From Trifolium pratense (taxonomy: Eukaryota; Streptophyta; Magnoliopsida; Fabales; Fabaceae): 64,000 bases of DNA. The stretch spans positions 40,076,635 through 40,140,634 of the forward strand of contig NC_060063.1 of the NCBI RefSeq assembly GCF_020283565.1, given 5' to 3'. Both the position numbers and the translations under genes were made by a program. Below the pieces are notes generated by a model. It ran no database searches, was not told the origin of the DNA, and saw nothing but the letters and a program-made list of their open reading frames with translations. Positions 23,265 to 35,800 of the stretch are shown here, one piece after another; positions within the stretch are counted from its first letter, which is position 1; every line of letters begins with the position of its first letter.

Positions 23265-24401
23265 TGATCAGTGCATTTTAATGCACATTCTTCTACTATT
23301 GTACTAGTGTATTCCTATTGTTTAATTTACTATTTTCACTATTTTAATGTGTTTTTATGTTTAAGTTTATTTCTAACTTTATTTTATTTTCGCACTTAAT
23401 TTATGAATAAATAGCATTTTGACACCCTTCCAGTCCGCAGGTCATAACTGGAGTTACAAATATCAGACTGAGGCGCGGGAAGATGCGTTGGAAAGCTGAG
23501 ATCAAGAGCTACATCTTTCATGTTGAGGCCAAAACCCAGTTCGGAGCGCAAGTGTGTCAAATAATTGCATCTATAGTCCAGACGAATTTAAATTCAGCAC
23601 AACTTTATGTTTTTCGGCCCAATTGTTTTATGGCCCATTTGGCTTGCTGTATTTAAACGAAAACCTGACCTAGGTCAGGGATTATGCACTGTTCACGAAA
23701 ATTACAAAACCCTAGCCGTCACAACTTCATGGAAAACTAATTTTCATCTTTCAATTCATTGGTGAAGGAACTCGATTCATGATTCTTGAGGTCTGTTTTT
23801 AATGTCAGAATTCGTTCATGTTTATGCTTTTCATTATCAATTTCGTCCTCTTTTCCACTGTATTAATTCTTGTTAGATGATTGCTTAATTGTTACATTCG
23901 AATTGATACAGTAATTTCACTCGTTTTAATTCATCGCTTGTTATAAATTAAACCGAACAGAAATTGGTATATAATTGCGCTTAGCAATAGGTTGATCGAA
24001 TAAGTTAGGATATTGGCCGTGGTCTGAGATGCTTGATCACCTTTCATGGCCGGTTGAACGCATTAGATGCTTAATCGAATGAATTCGTTGTAAAACTGGT
24101 TCTCGCTTGCATAATTAGTTTTATAAATCAACCAAAGCAGAAATAGTTGTGTGAATGATTATGTATTACCTATGATAGAATTAAGGTCGAGTTATCCGAA
24201 GCCAATGAATTGATCGCTTTATAGCAATTGAATTTTTCGCTTTTTACTTCCACTGTTATCGAACAAACCCCCCATATTTTACACTTTTGAATTGTTTCTA
24301 ACATTGTTAAACCGATTGTGAGTCCTTGTGAAACGACCAAGGTCAACTGCCTTGTACTACTTATTTTAAATTTATTTTTGATCACGAAACGACCGTGATC
24401 A
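23265..24401 (+). repeat. Athila LTR-A (5' LTR of unit 1)
   Basis: It runs from TGATCAGTGC to ACCGTGATCA, 1137 bp, with TGATCA at both ends. TATTTAAA near 23649 is a plausible TATA box. The primer-binding site follows at 24405. Confidence 0.9.
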
Positions 24402-24404
24402 AAT

Positions 24405-24421
24405 TGGCGCCGTTGCCGGGG
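24405..24421 (+). promoter_or_regulatory. Primer-binding site of Athila unit 1
   Basis: TGGCGCCGTTGCCGGGG, three bases after the LTR, is the primer site usual for Athila elements (tRNA-Asp type by recall). Unit 2 has one change, GCC-G to GCC-C, at 32422-32438. Confidence 0.8.
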
Positions 24422-24839
24422 ACTCATAATTGTGTTAATCAGTATTAGAATTGCTTGTTTCTTTTGCTATTGCGTGTTTGCCGTACGAAAAATTAAGAGA
24501 CGAATTAGGGCTGATTTTGCGTCTGTTCTGCTTTTCGACCATCCCATTCCCTCAGAAAAAAATCAGGGTTCAAAATCCCCTATTTTGGGACAAAATACGG
24601 GACACCACCCTCTCAGCCCCAAATTCCTCGTTTTTCTATTTTATTTTAATTTTTTACTGATTTCGTATTTTCGAAAAAATCCAAAAAAATTTGTGTCATC
24701 TTTATTTTAGTTAATTAGAATTTTCGTGGTATTTTTAGATTTTTTCTCATTCAGTTTGACCTGTTTTCTATTTTACTCACCTATTTTCGTTGTAGGGACA
24801 TAGTTGGAATTACCGTAATTGTTGTTTATCACTTCTTGC

Positions 24840-27800
24840 ATGACCAGGTCTGCTGGACAGTTCCAATTAGTGCTTCCTGACCCTGAGATAGAAAGAACAC
24901 TCCACGCACGCAAGAGGCTCAACCGAGCTAATAGCGTGCATTCCGGTAACATTGATTCTAACCCTATATCTGATTCTGAGCCTGACTACTTGCATAACTT
25001 GTTTGCTTCGGATTCTGAACTTGATTTTGAAATGGCTGATAATAGAACCTTAAGGCAATTAGCTGCTCCTGATGTGAATTATAATGGCTTGTGTATTGAA
25101 TATGATGCTGCTGCTGTTCCTTTTGAATTAAAATCAGGTTTAATACACTTGTTGCCCAAGTTTAGTGGTCTTGCAGGTGAGGATCCGCACAAACATCTGA
25201 AAGAATTCCAAGTGGTGTGTTCTACACCACTTAAGCCTGAAGGGATCACTGAAGATCACATCAAACTTCGAGCTTTTCCTTTTTCATTGCAGGGTGCAGC
25301 GAAGGATTGGATATATTATCTCGAGCCAAACTCAATTGCAAGCTGGACTGCCCTGAAAAAAGTGTTCTTGGAAAGATATTTTCCTGCTTCCAGAGCTGCC
25401 TCAATAAGAAAGGAGATTTGTGGCGTTAGACAAGGTAATGAGTCGCTGACCGAGTATTGGGAGAGGTTCAAACACTTGGTATCTAGCTGCCCTCAACACC
25501 AGATTACCGAGCAACTCCTCATCCAATACTTTTATGAGGGGTTGTTACCAATGGACAGGAACATTCTTGATGCTGCTAGTGGTGGAGCGCTAGTCGATAA
25601 AACTCCAGCCGCTGCCAAAGCCCTCATTGAAAACATGTCTCTTAATTCTCAACAGTTTACCACTAGAGACAATTCTGTTCAAAGCGTGAATCAAATGCAG
25701 GTTTCTTCCAACAAAGCTCTAGAGACCAGACTTGACGATCTCACCACCTTAGTCAAGCAGTTGGCATTAGTAAAACCTCAAACAACAACTTTGTGCGGTA
25801 TTTGTACCTCTCCTGAGCACCCGACCGACACCTGTCCCATTCTGAGAGACGAGTCCATTACTGAGCTGCCACAAGCTTATGCAGCCAACCTTTACAACCA
25901 AAACAGGTACAACAACACTCCTGACCTATCCACCAACAAATATCATCCCAGTTGGAGGAACCATCCCAACCTTCGATATGGAAACCCACAAACCAGCCAA
26001 CAACAGAATCCACCTCAAGCTGTTGCCTCTACACCTTCCGGACCATCCTTAGAGGATCTTGTTAAACAAATGTCCGTGAACAACCTCCAGTTCCAACAAA
26101 GGACCGATGCTAGCATTCAGACCTTGACAACACAGATGGGACAAATGGCCAATGCAATAGGCCAATTACAAGCTCAAGGCTCCGGTAACCTTCCTGCACA
26201 ATCAGTTCCGAACCCAAATGGGAATGTGAGTGCAATTACCTTGCGATCCGGAAGAGTGACCGAACCAGCTCCAGCTCCAGAGAAAAGAAAAAAAACCATT
26301 GCAACATCATCTGTTCCTGAACCTGCTGAACCTTCTGCGACCGCTGAGACTGCTGAGACTGAAAAAGCATATGTGCCACCAATCCCTTTTCCTCAAAGGG
26401 TGCAGAAAAATAAAAAGAATAAGGCGGAAGAAGACAAGGAGATTCTTGATGTATTCAGCAAAGTAGCAGTCAATATTCCTCTCCTCGATGTGATCAAGCA
26501 GATTCCGAAATATGCAAAATTCTTGAAGGATTTGTGCACAAACAAGAGGAAAGTAAAGGGAAATGAGAGAGTTAATCTGGGCCGAAATGTTTCAGCCCTT
26601 ATTGAGTCTAATGCTGCACTCGAACCTGAGCCTGAAAAAGCTAATGTCTCAGCCCTCAATCAGGCCATGCCACAGAAATGCAAGGATCCAGGAACTTTCT
26701 CTATTCCGTGTACCATTGGGGATAGAAAATTCGAAAATTGCATGTTAGATTTAGGAGCTTCTATTAATGTCATGCCTACTTCTATTTTTAACAATCTTGA
26801 TCTTGGTCCTTTGCAGCATACAGGTCTTACTATTCAGCTAGCAAACAGGAGCAATGCTCGCCCTGTTGGAGTGGTGGAAGATGTGCTAGTTCAAGTTAAT
26901 GACTTGATTTTCCCTGCAGATTTTTACATCCTTGACATGGCTGGAGAAACAGAGTCAAGCAGATCGCCGATCATCTTGGGCAGACCATTCATGAAGACGG
27001 CAAAGACAAAAATCGACGTTGATGATGGGACCATGTCCATGGAATTTGGTGACATTGTTGCAAAGTTTAATATTTTCGATGCTATGAAATACCCTTTAGA
27101 AGAGCACTCTGTTTTTCAATTAGAACTGCTTTCTGAAATTGTTGATGAATTTCATTCTGATTTGTGTTCAGCTGATGATTACTCATGTGATGTTTGTACC
27201 GATACTAACCTCTGTGTTGGTTGTGCTGAGTTTAATTTGCAGGGCGAAGGAGAAGTTGTCAATGAGGCTGCCAATGAAGTTGTTTACGCAGTTGAAACTC
27301 TTGACATTCCGACTGTTCCAACAAAACCATCCATAGAACAACCACCATCCTTGGAGCTTAAACCACTTCCTGAGAACCTGAAATATGCTTACTTGGAGAG
27401 TAATGAAAAACTCCCTGTTATTATCTCTTCTAACCTTGATTTCGATCAAGAACACAAACTTTTGCAGGTCCTGAAGAAGCACAAGAAAGCAATCGGGTGG
27501 ACATTAGCCGACCTTCCAGGTATTAGTCCATCGATGTGCATGCACAGGATTCTACTTGAGGATGGATCCAAAACAGTAAGGCAGCCCCAAAGGAGGCTTA
27601 ATCCTTTGATTCTTGATGTTGTGAAGAAGGAGGTAACCAAACTCTTGCAAGCAGGTATAATTTATCCTATCTCTGACAGTAAGTGGGTAAGCCCAGTGCA
27701 GGTTGTACCTAAGAAATCTGGACTTACAGTGGTGAAAAATGAAAAAAATGAACTTGTTCCCACTAGAGTTCAGAACAGCTGGAGAGTTTGTATTGATTAC

Positions 27801-30272
27801 AGGAGATTGAACCAGGCTACGAGAAAGGATCACTTCCCTTTACCGTTCATTGACCAAATGCTTGAACGGCTAGCTGGTAAATCACATTATTGTTTTCTTG
27901 ATGGTTTTTCAGGTTATTTTCAAATTCATATTGCACCGGAAGATCAAGAGAAGACCACTTTTACCTGTCCCTTCGGTACTTTTGCTTACAGGAGGATGCC
28001 CTTTGGTCTTTGCAATGCTCCTGGCACTTTCCAGCGATGCATGATTAGCATTTTTTCTGATTTCATTGAAAACTGCATGGAAGTCTTTATGGACGATTTC
28101 ACTGTCTATGGTTCCTCTTTTGATGCATGCTTGAACAGTTTAAACTTGATATTAGAAAGATGCATCGAGACTAACCTTGTTTTAAATTATGAAAAATGTC
28201 ATTTTATGGTTAGGCAGGGAATTGTTCTTGGTCACATTATTTCTGAAAAAGGAATTTCTGTTGACCCTGCTAAGATTGATGTGATTTCTACACTGCCTTA
28301 CCCGTCTTGCGTTCGCGAGATTCGTTCTTTTCTTGGTCATGCAGGTTTTTACAGGCGTTTCATCAAGGATTTCAGCAAGATAGCTCTTCCGCTGTCAAAC
28401 TTGTTGAAGAATGATGTCACTTTCAGCTTCGATGACAAGTGCAAACAAGCGTTTGACTTCTTGAAGAAAGCATTGACCTCCGCTCCCATAATCCAGCCCC
28501 CTGACTGGACCCTCCCTTTTGAGCTTATGTGTGATGCTTCTAATTATGCTGTTGGAGCTGTCCTTGCACAAAGAATTGACAAGGCTGCCCATGTTATTTA
28601 CTATGCTTCTAGGACTTTAGATTCTGCACAGTCAAATTACACTACCACTGAAAAAGAACTGCTAGCTATTGTTTTTGCTCTTGATAAATTCAGATCTTAT
28701 TTGCTAGGTTCCAAGGTTGTTGTTTTTACTGACCATGCAGCTTTGAAATACTTGCTGAAGAAGCCGGATGCAAAACCGAGATTGATCCGATGGATGTTGT
28801 TGCTCCAAGAGTTTAATGTAGAGATTAAAGACAAGAGTGGAGCTGAGAACTTAGTGGCTGACCACTTGAGCAGGATAGAGAGAGATGAAGATCCTTTTCC
28901 TATTCAGGATGATTTTCCTGATGAGCAGTTGTTTCTTTTACATGGTATTACACCTTGGTTTGCTGACATTGTTAATTTTCTTGTTGCTGGTGTTTTTCCT
29001 ACAGGTGCATCGAGATCACAGGTTCATAAACTCAAGAGTGATGCCAAATATTATGTTTGGGATGATCCATATCTATGGAAGTTTGGTAGTGATCAGGTAA
29101 TCAGAAGATGTGTCCCCGACAATGAGATTGAATCTATTTTGAAATTTTCTCATGCATCTCAAGTCGGCGGACACTTTGGTCCGCAAAGAACTGCGAGAAA
29201 AGTACTTGATTCAGGTTTCTATTGGCCAACTATTTTTAAGGATGCTTATGAGACTTACCGCACTTGTAAAGAGTGCCAAATAGCAGGCACAAACATCACT
29301 CGCAAGAGTGAAATGCCTCAGCAGCCTATGCTTTTCTGTGAGGTTTTTGATGTATGGGGAATCGACTTCATGGGTCCCTTTCCCGTATCATTTGGTTTTC
29401 TTTATATTTTGCTTGCTGTTGATTATGTTTCAAAGTGGGTGGAAGCTATCCCCACTAGGACTAATGATTCTAGAGTTGTTGCAGATTTTGTCAGGTCTAA
29501 TATCTTTTGTAGGTTTGGAATACCGCGAGCTATCATCAGTGACCAAGGCACTCATTTCTGCAACCGCACCATGGAAGCTTTGCTCCGAAAGTATGGAGTT
29601 GTGCACAGAGTCTCTACTGCATATCACCCACAGACGAATGGGCAAGCTGAGGTCTCAAACAGGGAGATCAAACAGGTTTTAGAGAAAATGGTGCAGCCAA
29701 ACAGGAAGGACTGGAGTCGTCGTCTAGAAGACGCACTTTGGGCTCAAAGAACAGCTTTCAAGACACCCATTGGGATGTCTCCTTATCGACTTGTTTTTGG
29801 TAAGGCATGCCATCTTCCTGTTGAGGTAGAACACCGTGCTTATTGGGCGGTGAAAAGTTGTAATTTTGAGTTGCAACAAGCAGGTATTGAAAGAAAACTC
29901 CAATTACAACAGCTGGAAGAGCTTAGATTAGAGGCTTATGAAAGCTCTAGGATTTATAAAGAGAAAACTAAGCACTTCCATGATAAAATGATTTCTAGGA
30001 AGGAATTTTCTGTGGGCCAACAGGTTTTATTGTTTAACTCCCGCCTAAAAGTAATGGCTGGGAAACTTCGATCCCGGTGGATTGGCCCTTTTGTTGTTAC
30101 TAATGTTTTCCCTCATGGTGCAGTAGAAATAAAAAGTGCAGGTACTAACAAGGTGTTTAAAGTAAACGGACAGCGACTGAAGCTGTTCCATGAAAGCTCA
30201 GTGCCTGAAGAAGAGGGACATGTTGAAGAGCTCTCCTTGGAGAAGCCGTTCTACCCAGCAACTACACCGTAG
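24840..30272 (+). CDS. Athila Gag-Pol polyprotein, unit 1
   Basis: One frame of 1810 codons begins at the ATG at 24840; the open frame extends seven codons further upstream but has no ATG there. In order, counted from 24819: Gag (about 95-260, with Ala-Lys-Asp-Trp and Glu-Arg-Tyr-Phe-Pro), one CCHC knuckle Cys-X2-Cys-X4-His-X4-Cys (about 327-340), aspartic protease with Asp-Leu-Gly-Ala-Ser instead of Asp-Ser/Thr-Gly (about 643), reverse transcriptase with Phe-Met-Asp-Asp (about 1090), RNase H (about 1237), and integrase with HHCC (about 1444-1487) and D,D,E (about 1514, 1572, 1614). No stops or frameshifts are present, so this copy looks coding-competent. The single fused ORF and the RT motifs fit the Athila lineage. 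The 24422-24839 leader holds no gene. Confidence 0.93.
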   Translation: MTRSAGQFQLVLPDPEIERTLHARKRLNRANSVHSGNIDSNPISDSEPDYLHNLFASDSELDFEMADNRTLRQLAAPDVNYNGLCIEYDAAAVPFELKSGLIHLLPKFSGLAGEDPHKHLKEFQVVCSTPLKPEGITEDHIKLRAFPFSLQGAAKDWIYYLEPNSIASWTALKKVFLERYFPASRAASIRKEICGVRQGNESLTEYWERFKHLVSSCPQHQITEQLLIQYFYEGLLPMDRNILDAASGGALVDKTPAAAKALIENMSLNSQQFTTRDNSVQSVNQMQVSSNKALETRLDDLTTLVKQLALVKPQTTTLCGICTSPEHPTDTCPILRDESITELPQAYAANLYNQNRYNNTPDLSTNKYHPSWRNHPNLRYGNPQTSQQQNPPQAVASTPSGPSLEDLVKQMSVNNLQFQQRTDASIQTLTTQMGQMANAIGQLQAQGSGNLPAQSVPNPNGNVSAITLRSGRVTEPAPAPEKRKKTIATSSVPEPAEPSATAETAETEKAYVPPIPFPQRVQKNKKNKAEEDKEILDVFSKVAVNIPLLDVIKQIPKYAKFLKDLCTNKRKVKGNERVNLGRNVSALIESNAALEPEPEKANVSALNQAMPQKCKDPGTFSIPCTIGDRKFENCMLDLGASINVMPTSIFNNLDLGPLQHTGLTIQLANRSNARPVGVVEDVLVQVNDLIFPADFYILDMAGETESSRSPIILGRPFMKTAKTKIDVDDGTMSMEFGDIVAKFNIFDAMKYPLEEHSVFQLELLSEIVDEFHSDLCSADDYSCDVCTDTNLCVGCAEFNLQGEGEVVNEAANEVVYAVETLDIPTVPTKPSIEQPPSLELKPLPENLKYAYLESNEKLPVIISSNLDFDQEHKLLQVLKKHKKAIGWTLADLPGISPSMCMHRILLEDGSKTVRQPQRRLNPLILDVVKKEVTKLLQAGIIYPISDSKWVSPVQVVPKKSGLTVVKNEKNELVPTRVQNSWRVCIDYRRLNQATRKDHFPLPFIDQMLERLAGKSHYCFLDGFSGYFQIHIAPEDQEKTTFTCPFGTFAYRRMPFGLCNAPGTFQRCMISIFSDFIENCMEVFMDDFTVYGSSFDACLNSLNLILERCIETNLVLNYEKCHFMVRQGIVLGHIISEKGISVDPAKIDVISTLPYPSCVREIRSFLGHAGFYRRFIKDFSKIALPLSNLLKNDVTFSFDDKCKQAFDFLKKALTSAPIIQPPDWTLPFELMCDASNYAVGAVLAQRIDKAAHVIYYASRTLDSAQSNYTTTEKELLAIVFALDKFRSYLLGSKVVVFTDHAALKYLLKKPDAKPRLIRWMLLLQEFNVEIKDKSGAENLVADHLSRIERDEDPFPIQDDFPDEQLFLLHGITPWFADIVNFLVAGVFPTGASRSQVHKLKSDAKYYVWDDPYLWKFGSDQVIRRCVPDNEIESILKFSHASQVGGHFGPQRTARKVLDSGFYWPTIFKDAYETYRTCKECQIAGTNITRKSEMPQQPMLFCEVFDVWGIDFMGPFPVSFGFLYILLAVDYVSKWVEAIPTRTNDSRVVADFVRSNIFCRFGIPRAIISDQGTHFCNRTMEALLRKYGVVHRVSTAYHPQTNGQAEVSNREIKQVLEKMVQPNRKDWSRRLEDALWAQRTAFKTPIGMSPYRLVFGKACHLPVEVEHRAYWAVKSCNFELQQAGIERKLQLQQLEELRLEAYESSRIYKEKTKHFHDKMISRKEFSVGQQVLLFNSRLKVMAGKLRSRWIGPFVVTNVFPHGAVEIKSAGTNKVFKVNGQRLKLFHESSVPEEEGHVEELSLEKPFYPATTP

Positions 30273-31281
30273 CCCCTCGGGTGTGTTCCTTCCTTTACTC
30301 TCACTTTGTGTTATTATTACATTGCGGACACTGTCTGGTTTAAGTGTGGGGGAGGGACATTTTACATTTTTGTGTTTAATAATAATAAAATAATAATAAT
30401 AATAATAATAAAATAAATTATCATGAGTAGTCACATGTTCTAAGGCTAGGGCAGATAGCTGTAGGGTCAGTGAAATTTTTGGAGTTTTTTGTTTTGATAC
30501 TTGACATGATAGTCTTTGCAACTTAATGCACAACTGCTTGAACACTGTCAAACTTAGTAATGTCTAGATAAATCTCTGAAATATTTATTCTTTAGACTAA
30601 GTTCTCTAATTTGAATATAATGGAGGTATGATTAGAACTAAGTGTGGGGGAAAGGCTAGAGTAACAGATAGACCGATCATTGCTATTAATTGAGAAAAAG
30701 GGAAACTGTTTAAGAGCTAAAATTAATGAATATAATAAGTTCCTGTGCCCGAAACTGGAGGAACAAGTTCCTGTGCCTGAAACTGGAGGAACAAGTGCTG
30801 TGTAGGATGCTCTACTCTGAGTAACAGGTTGGACTTATTACAAGTAAGATCCCGTCAGGTGAAAAGGTGGAGTAGTACCTAAAGCTTAAAAACAATTAAT
30901 AATAATAAACTATAATAAAGCTTGAAGGTAGTTGCCCCTGAGTTGATGTTGAAAAGCTTTGGATCTCTTGAAAAGAAATAGCCCCCCCTAGTCTGAAATT
31001 CTGGTTAAATCCAAAATTATAGGAAAAGAATGACAGCTTAGCATCTAGAATGGTAGTTTCAGAGAGGGATCTTGACATTACTTTGGTTGACAGTGGGAGA
31101 CAGTACACACACACACGCAAGATTATTATTGAAAGTTGATAGATAAGAATTGTGCCAATCTTTGAATTTTGACCCAAGGTTTGAAGCTTGAAACCTGGAA
31201 TATGTTGACTGCTTGTGATTTGTTTTTAAGTTTTTCATTTGAGTTTTGCTCGGAGTGCAAAAGTTCAAGTGTGGGGGAATT
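30273..31281 (+). other. Athila unit 1 3' untranslated region with three PPT-like blocks
   Basis: AGTGTGGGGGA occurs near 30341, 30641 and 31268; the last abuts LTR-B and is the expected polypurine primer. An ATA/AAT microsatellite is at 30377-30418, and a 28-bp tandem duplication (AAGTTCCTGTGCC... twice) at about 30739-30794. No ORF of an envelope type is present. Confidence 0.75.
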
Positions 31282-32418
31282 TGATCAGTGCATTTTAATG
31301 CACATTCTTCTACTATTGTACTAGTGTATTCCTATTGTTTAATTTACTATTTTCACTATTTTAATGTGTTTTTATGTTTAAGTTTATTTCTAACTTTATT
31401 TTATTTTCGCACTTAATTTATGAATAAATAGCATTTTGACACCCTTCCAGTCCGCAGGTCATAACTGGAGTTACAAATATCAGACTGAGGCGCGGGAAGA
31501 TGCGTTGGAAAGCTGAGATCAAGAGCTACATCTTTCATGTTGAGGCCAAAACCCAGTTCGGAGCGCAAGTGTGTCAAATAATTGCATCTATAGTCCAGAC
31601 GAATTTAAATTCAGCACAACTTTATGTTTTTCGGCCCAATTGTTTTATGGCCCATTTGGCTTGCTGTATTTAAACGAAAACCTGACCTAGGTCAGGGATT
31701 ATGCACTGTTCACGAAAATTACAAAACCCTAGCCGTCACAACTTCATGGAAAACTAATTTTCATCTTTCAATTCATTGGTGAAGGAACTCGATTCATGAT
31801 TCTTGAGGTCTGTTTTTAATGTCAGAATTCGTTCATGTTTATGCTTTTCATTATCAATTTCGTCCTCTTTTCCACTGTATTAATTCTTGTTAGATGATTG
31901 CTTAATTGTTACATTCGAATTGATACAGTAATTTCACTCGTTTTAATTCATCGCTTGTTATAAATTAAACCGAACAGAAATTGGTATATAATTGCGCTTA
32001 GCAATAGGTTGATCGAATAAGTTAGGATATTGGCCGTGGTCTGAGATGCTTGATCACCTTTCATGGCCGGTTGAACGCATTAGATGCTTAATCGAATGAA
32101 TTCGTTGTAAAACTGGTTCTCGCTTGCATAATTAGTTTTATAAATCAACCAAAGCAGAAATAGTTGTGTGAATGATTATGTATTACCTATGATAGAATTA
32201 AGGTCGAGTTATCCGAAGCCAATGAATTGATCGCTTTATAGCAATTGAATTTTTCGCTTTTTACTTCCACTGTTATCGAACAAACCCCCCATATTTTACA
32301 CTTTTGAATTGTTTCTAACATTGTTAAACCGATTGTGAGTCCTTGTGAAACGACCAAGGTCAACTGCCTTGTACTACTTATTTTAAATTTATTTTTGATC
32401 ACGAAACGACCGTGATCA
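31282..32418 (+). repeat. Athila LTR-B shared by units 1 and 2
   Basis: 1137 bp, same ends as LTR-A. It acts as 3' LTR of unit 1 and 5' LTR of unit 2, the hallmark of a tandem array made by recombination. By eye it is near-identical to LTR-A. Confidence 0.9.
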
Positions 32419-32856
32419 AATTGGCGCCCTTGCCGGGGACTCATAATTGTGTTAATCAGTATTAGAATTGCTTGTTTCTTTTGCTATTGCGTGTTTGCCG
32501 TACGAAAAATTAAGAGACGAATTAGGGCTGATTTTGCGTCTGTTCTGCTTTTCGACCATCCCATTCCCTCAGAAAAAAATCAGGGTTCAAAATCCCCTAT
32601 TTTGGGACAAAATACGGGACACCACCCTCTCAGCCCCAAATTCCTCGTTTTTCTATTTTATTTTAATTTTTTACTGATTTCGTATTTTCGAAAAAATCCA
32701 AAAAAATTTGTGTCATCTTTATTTTAGTTAATTAGAATTTTCGTGGTATTTTTAGATTTTTTCTCATTCAGTTTGACCTGTTTTCTATTTTACTCACCTA
32801 TTTTCGTTGTAGGGACATAGTTGGAATTACCGTAATTGTTGTTTATCACTTCTTGC

Positions 32857-35800
32857 ATGACCAGGTCTGCTGGACAGTTCCAATTAGTGCTTCCTGACCC
32901 TGAGATAGAAAGAACACTCCACGCACGCAAGAGGCTCAACCGAGCTAATAGCGTGCATTCCGGTAACATTGATTCTAACCCTATATCTGATTCTGAGCCT
33001 GACTACTTGCATAACTTGTTTGCTTCGGATTCTGAACTTGATTTTGAAATGGCTGATAATAGAACCTTAAGGCAATTAGCTGCTCCTGATGTGAATTATA
33101 ATGGCTTGTGTATTGAATATGATGCTGCTGCTGTTCCTTTTGAATTAAAATCAGGTTTAATACACTTGTTGCCCAAGTTTAGTGGTCTTGCAGGTGAGGA
33201 TCCGCACAAACATCTGAAAGAATTCCAAGTGGTGTGTTCTACACCACTTAAGCCTGAAGGGATCACTGAAGATCACATCAAACTTCGAGCTTTTCCTTTT
33301 TCATTGCAGGGTGCAGCGAAGGATTGGATATATTATCTCGAGCCAAACTCAATTGCAAGCTGGACTGCCCTGAAAAAAGTGTTCTTGGAAAGATATTTTC
33401 CTGCTTCCAGAGCTGCCTCAATAAGAAAGGAGATTTGTGGCGTTAGACAAGGTAATGAGTCGCTGACCGAGTATTGGGAGAGGTTCAAACACTTGGTATC
33501 TAGCTGCCCTCAACACCAGATTACCGAGCAACTCCTCATCCAATACTTTTATGAGGGGTTGTTACCAATGGACAGGAACATTCTTGATGCTGCTAGTGGT
33601 GGAGCGCTAGTCGATAAAACTCCAGCCGCTGCCAAAGCCCTCATTGAAAACATGTCTCTTAATTCTCAACAGTTTACCACTAGAGACAATTCTGTTCAAA
33701 GCGTGAATCAAATGCAGGTTTCTTCCAACAAAGCTCTAGAGACCAGACTTGACGATCTCACCACCTTAGTCAAGCAGTTGGCATTAGTAAAACCTCAAAC
33801 AACAACTTTGTGCGGTATTTGTACCTCTCCTGAGCACCCGACCGACACCTGTCCCATTCTGAGAGACGAGTCCATTACTGAGCTGCCACAAGCTTATGCA
33901 GCCAACCTTTACAACCAAAACAGGTACAACAACACTCCTGACCTATCCACCAACAAATATCATCCCAGTTGGAGGAACCATCCCAACCTTCGATATGGAA
34001 ACCCACAAACCAGCCAACAACAGAATCCACCTCAAGCTGTTGCCTCTACACCTTCCGGACCATCCTTAGAGGATCTTGTTAAACAAATGTCCGTGAACAA
34101 CCTCCAGTTCCAACAAAGGACCGATGCTAGCATTCAGACCTTGACAACACAGATGGGACAAATGGCCAATGCAATAGGCCAATTACAAGCTCAAGGCTCC
34201 GGTAACCTTCCTGCACAATCAGTTCCGAACCCAAATGGGAATGTGAGTGCAATTACCTTGCGATCCGGAAGAGTGACCGAACCAGCTCCAGCTCCAGAGA
34301 AAAGAAAAAAAAACCATTGCAACATCATCTGTTCCTGAACCTGCTGAACCTTCTGCGACCGCTGAGACTGCTGAGACTGAAAAAGCATATGTGCCACCAA
34401 TCCCTTTTCCTCAAAGGGTGCAGAAAAATAAAAAGAATAAGGCGGAAGAAGACAAGGAGATTCTTGATGTATTCAGCAAAGTAGCAGTCAATATTCCTCT
34501 CCTCGATGTGATCAAGCAGATTCCGAAATATGCAAAATTCTTGAAGGATTTGTGCACAAACAAGAGGAAAGTAAAGGGAAATGAGAGAGTTAATCTGGGC
34601 CGAAATGTTTCAGCCCTTATTGAGTCTAATGCTGCACTCGAACCTGAGCCTGAAAAAGCTAATGTCTCAGCCCTCAATCAGGCCATGCCACAGAAATGCA
34701 AGGATCCAGGAACTTTCTCTATTCCGTGTACCATTGGGGATAGAAAATTCGAAAATTGCATGTTAGATTTAGGAGCTTCTATTAATGTCATGCCTACTTC
34801 TATTTTTAACAATCTTGATCTTGGTCCTTTGCAGCATACAGGTCTTACTATTCAGCTAGCAAACAGGAGCAATGCTCGCCCTGTTGGAGTGGTGGAAGAT
34901 GTGCTAGTTCAAGTTAATGACTTGATTTTCCCTGCAGATTTTTACATCCTTGACATGGCTGGAGAAACAGAGTCAAGCAGATCGCCGATCATCTTGGGCA
35001 GACCATTCATGAAGACGGCAAAGACAAAAATCGACGTTGATGATGGGACCATGTCCATGGAATTTGGTGACATTGTTGCAAAGTTTAATATTTTCGATGC
35101 TATGAAATACCCTTTAGAAGAGCACTCTGTTTTTCAATTAGAACTGCTTTCTGAAATTGTTGATGAATTTCATTCTGATTTGTGTTCAGCTGATGATTAC
35201 TCATGTGATGTTTGTACCGATACTAACCTCTGTGTTGGTTGTGCTGAGTTTAATTTGCAGGGCGAAGGAGAAGTTGTCAATGAGGCTGCCAATGAAGTTG
35301 TTTACGCAGTTGAAACTCTTGACATTCCGACTGTTCCAACAAAACCATCCATAGAACAACCACCATCCTTGGAGCTTAAACCACTTCCTGAGAACCTGAA
35401 ATATGCTTACTTGGAGAGTAATGAAAAACTCCCTGTTATTATCTCTTCTAACCTTGATTTCGATCAAGAACACAAACTTTTGCAGGTCCTGAAGAAGCAC
35501 AAGAAAGCAATCGGGTGGACATTAGCCGACCTTCCAGGTATTAGTCCATCGATGTGCATGCACAGGATTCTACTTGAGGATGGATCCAAAACAGTAAGGC
35601 AGCCCCAAAGGAGGCTTAATCCTTTGATTCTTGATGTTGTGAAGAAGGAGGTAACCAAACTCTTGCAAGCAGGTATAATTTATCCTATCTCTGACAGTAA
35701 GTGGGTAAGCCCAGTGCAGGTTGTACCTAAGAAATCTGGACTTACAGTGGTGAAAAATGAAAAAAATGAACTTGTTCCCACTAGAGTTCAGAACAGCTGG

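Noticed and set aside
19899..23281. Many plus-strand frames opposite the Tekay pol
   Set aside because: Shadow frames of a well-supported minus-strand polyprotein; none has a recognisable domain.
23300..23320. GTACTAGTG in the Athila LTR as the missing right end of the CACTA-like terminus at 52300
   Set aside because: It is present in all four Athila LTRs, upstream of 52300 and in the wrong context, so it is coincidence.
24170..24427. 85-codon minus-strand frame in Athila LTRs, repeated in each copy
   Set aside because: Repeats with the LTR and overlaps the primer site; no coding signature.
30198..30551. 117-codon minus-strand frame after Athila pol
   Set aside because: Runs through an AAT microsatellite (poly-Tyr) and the end of pol on the other strand; a shadow frame.
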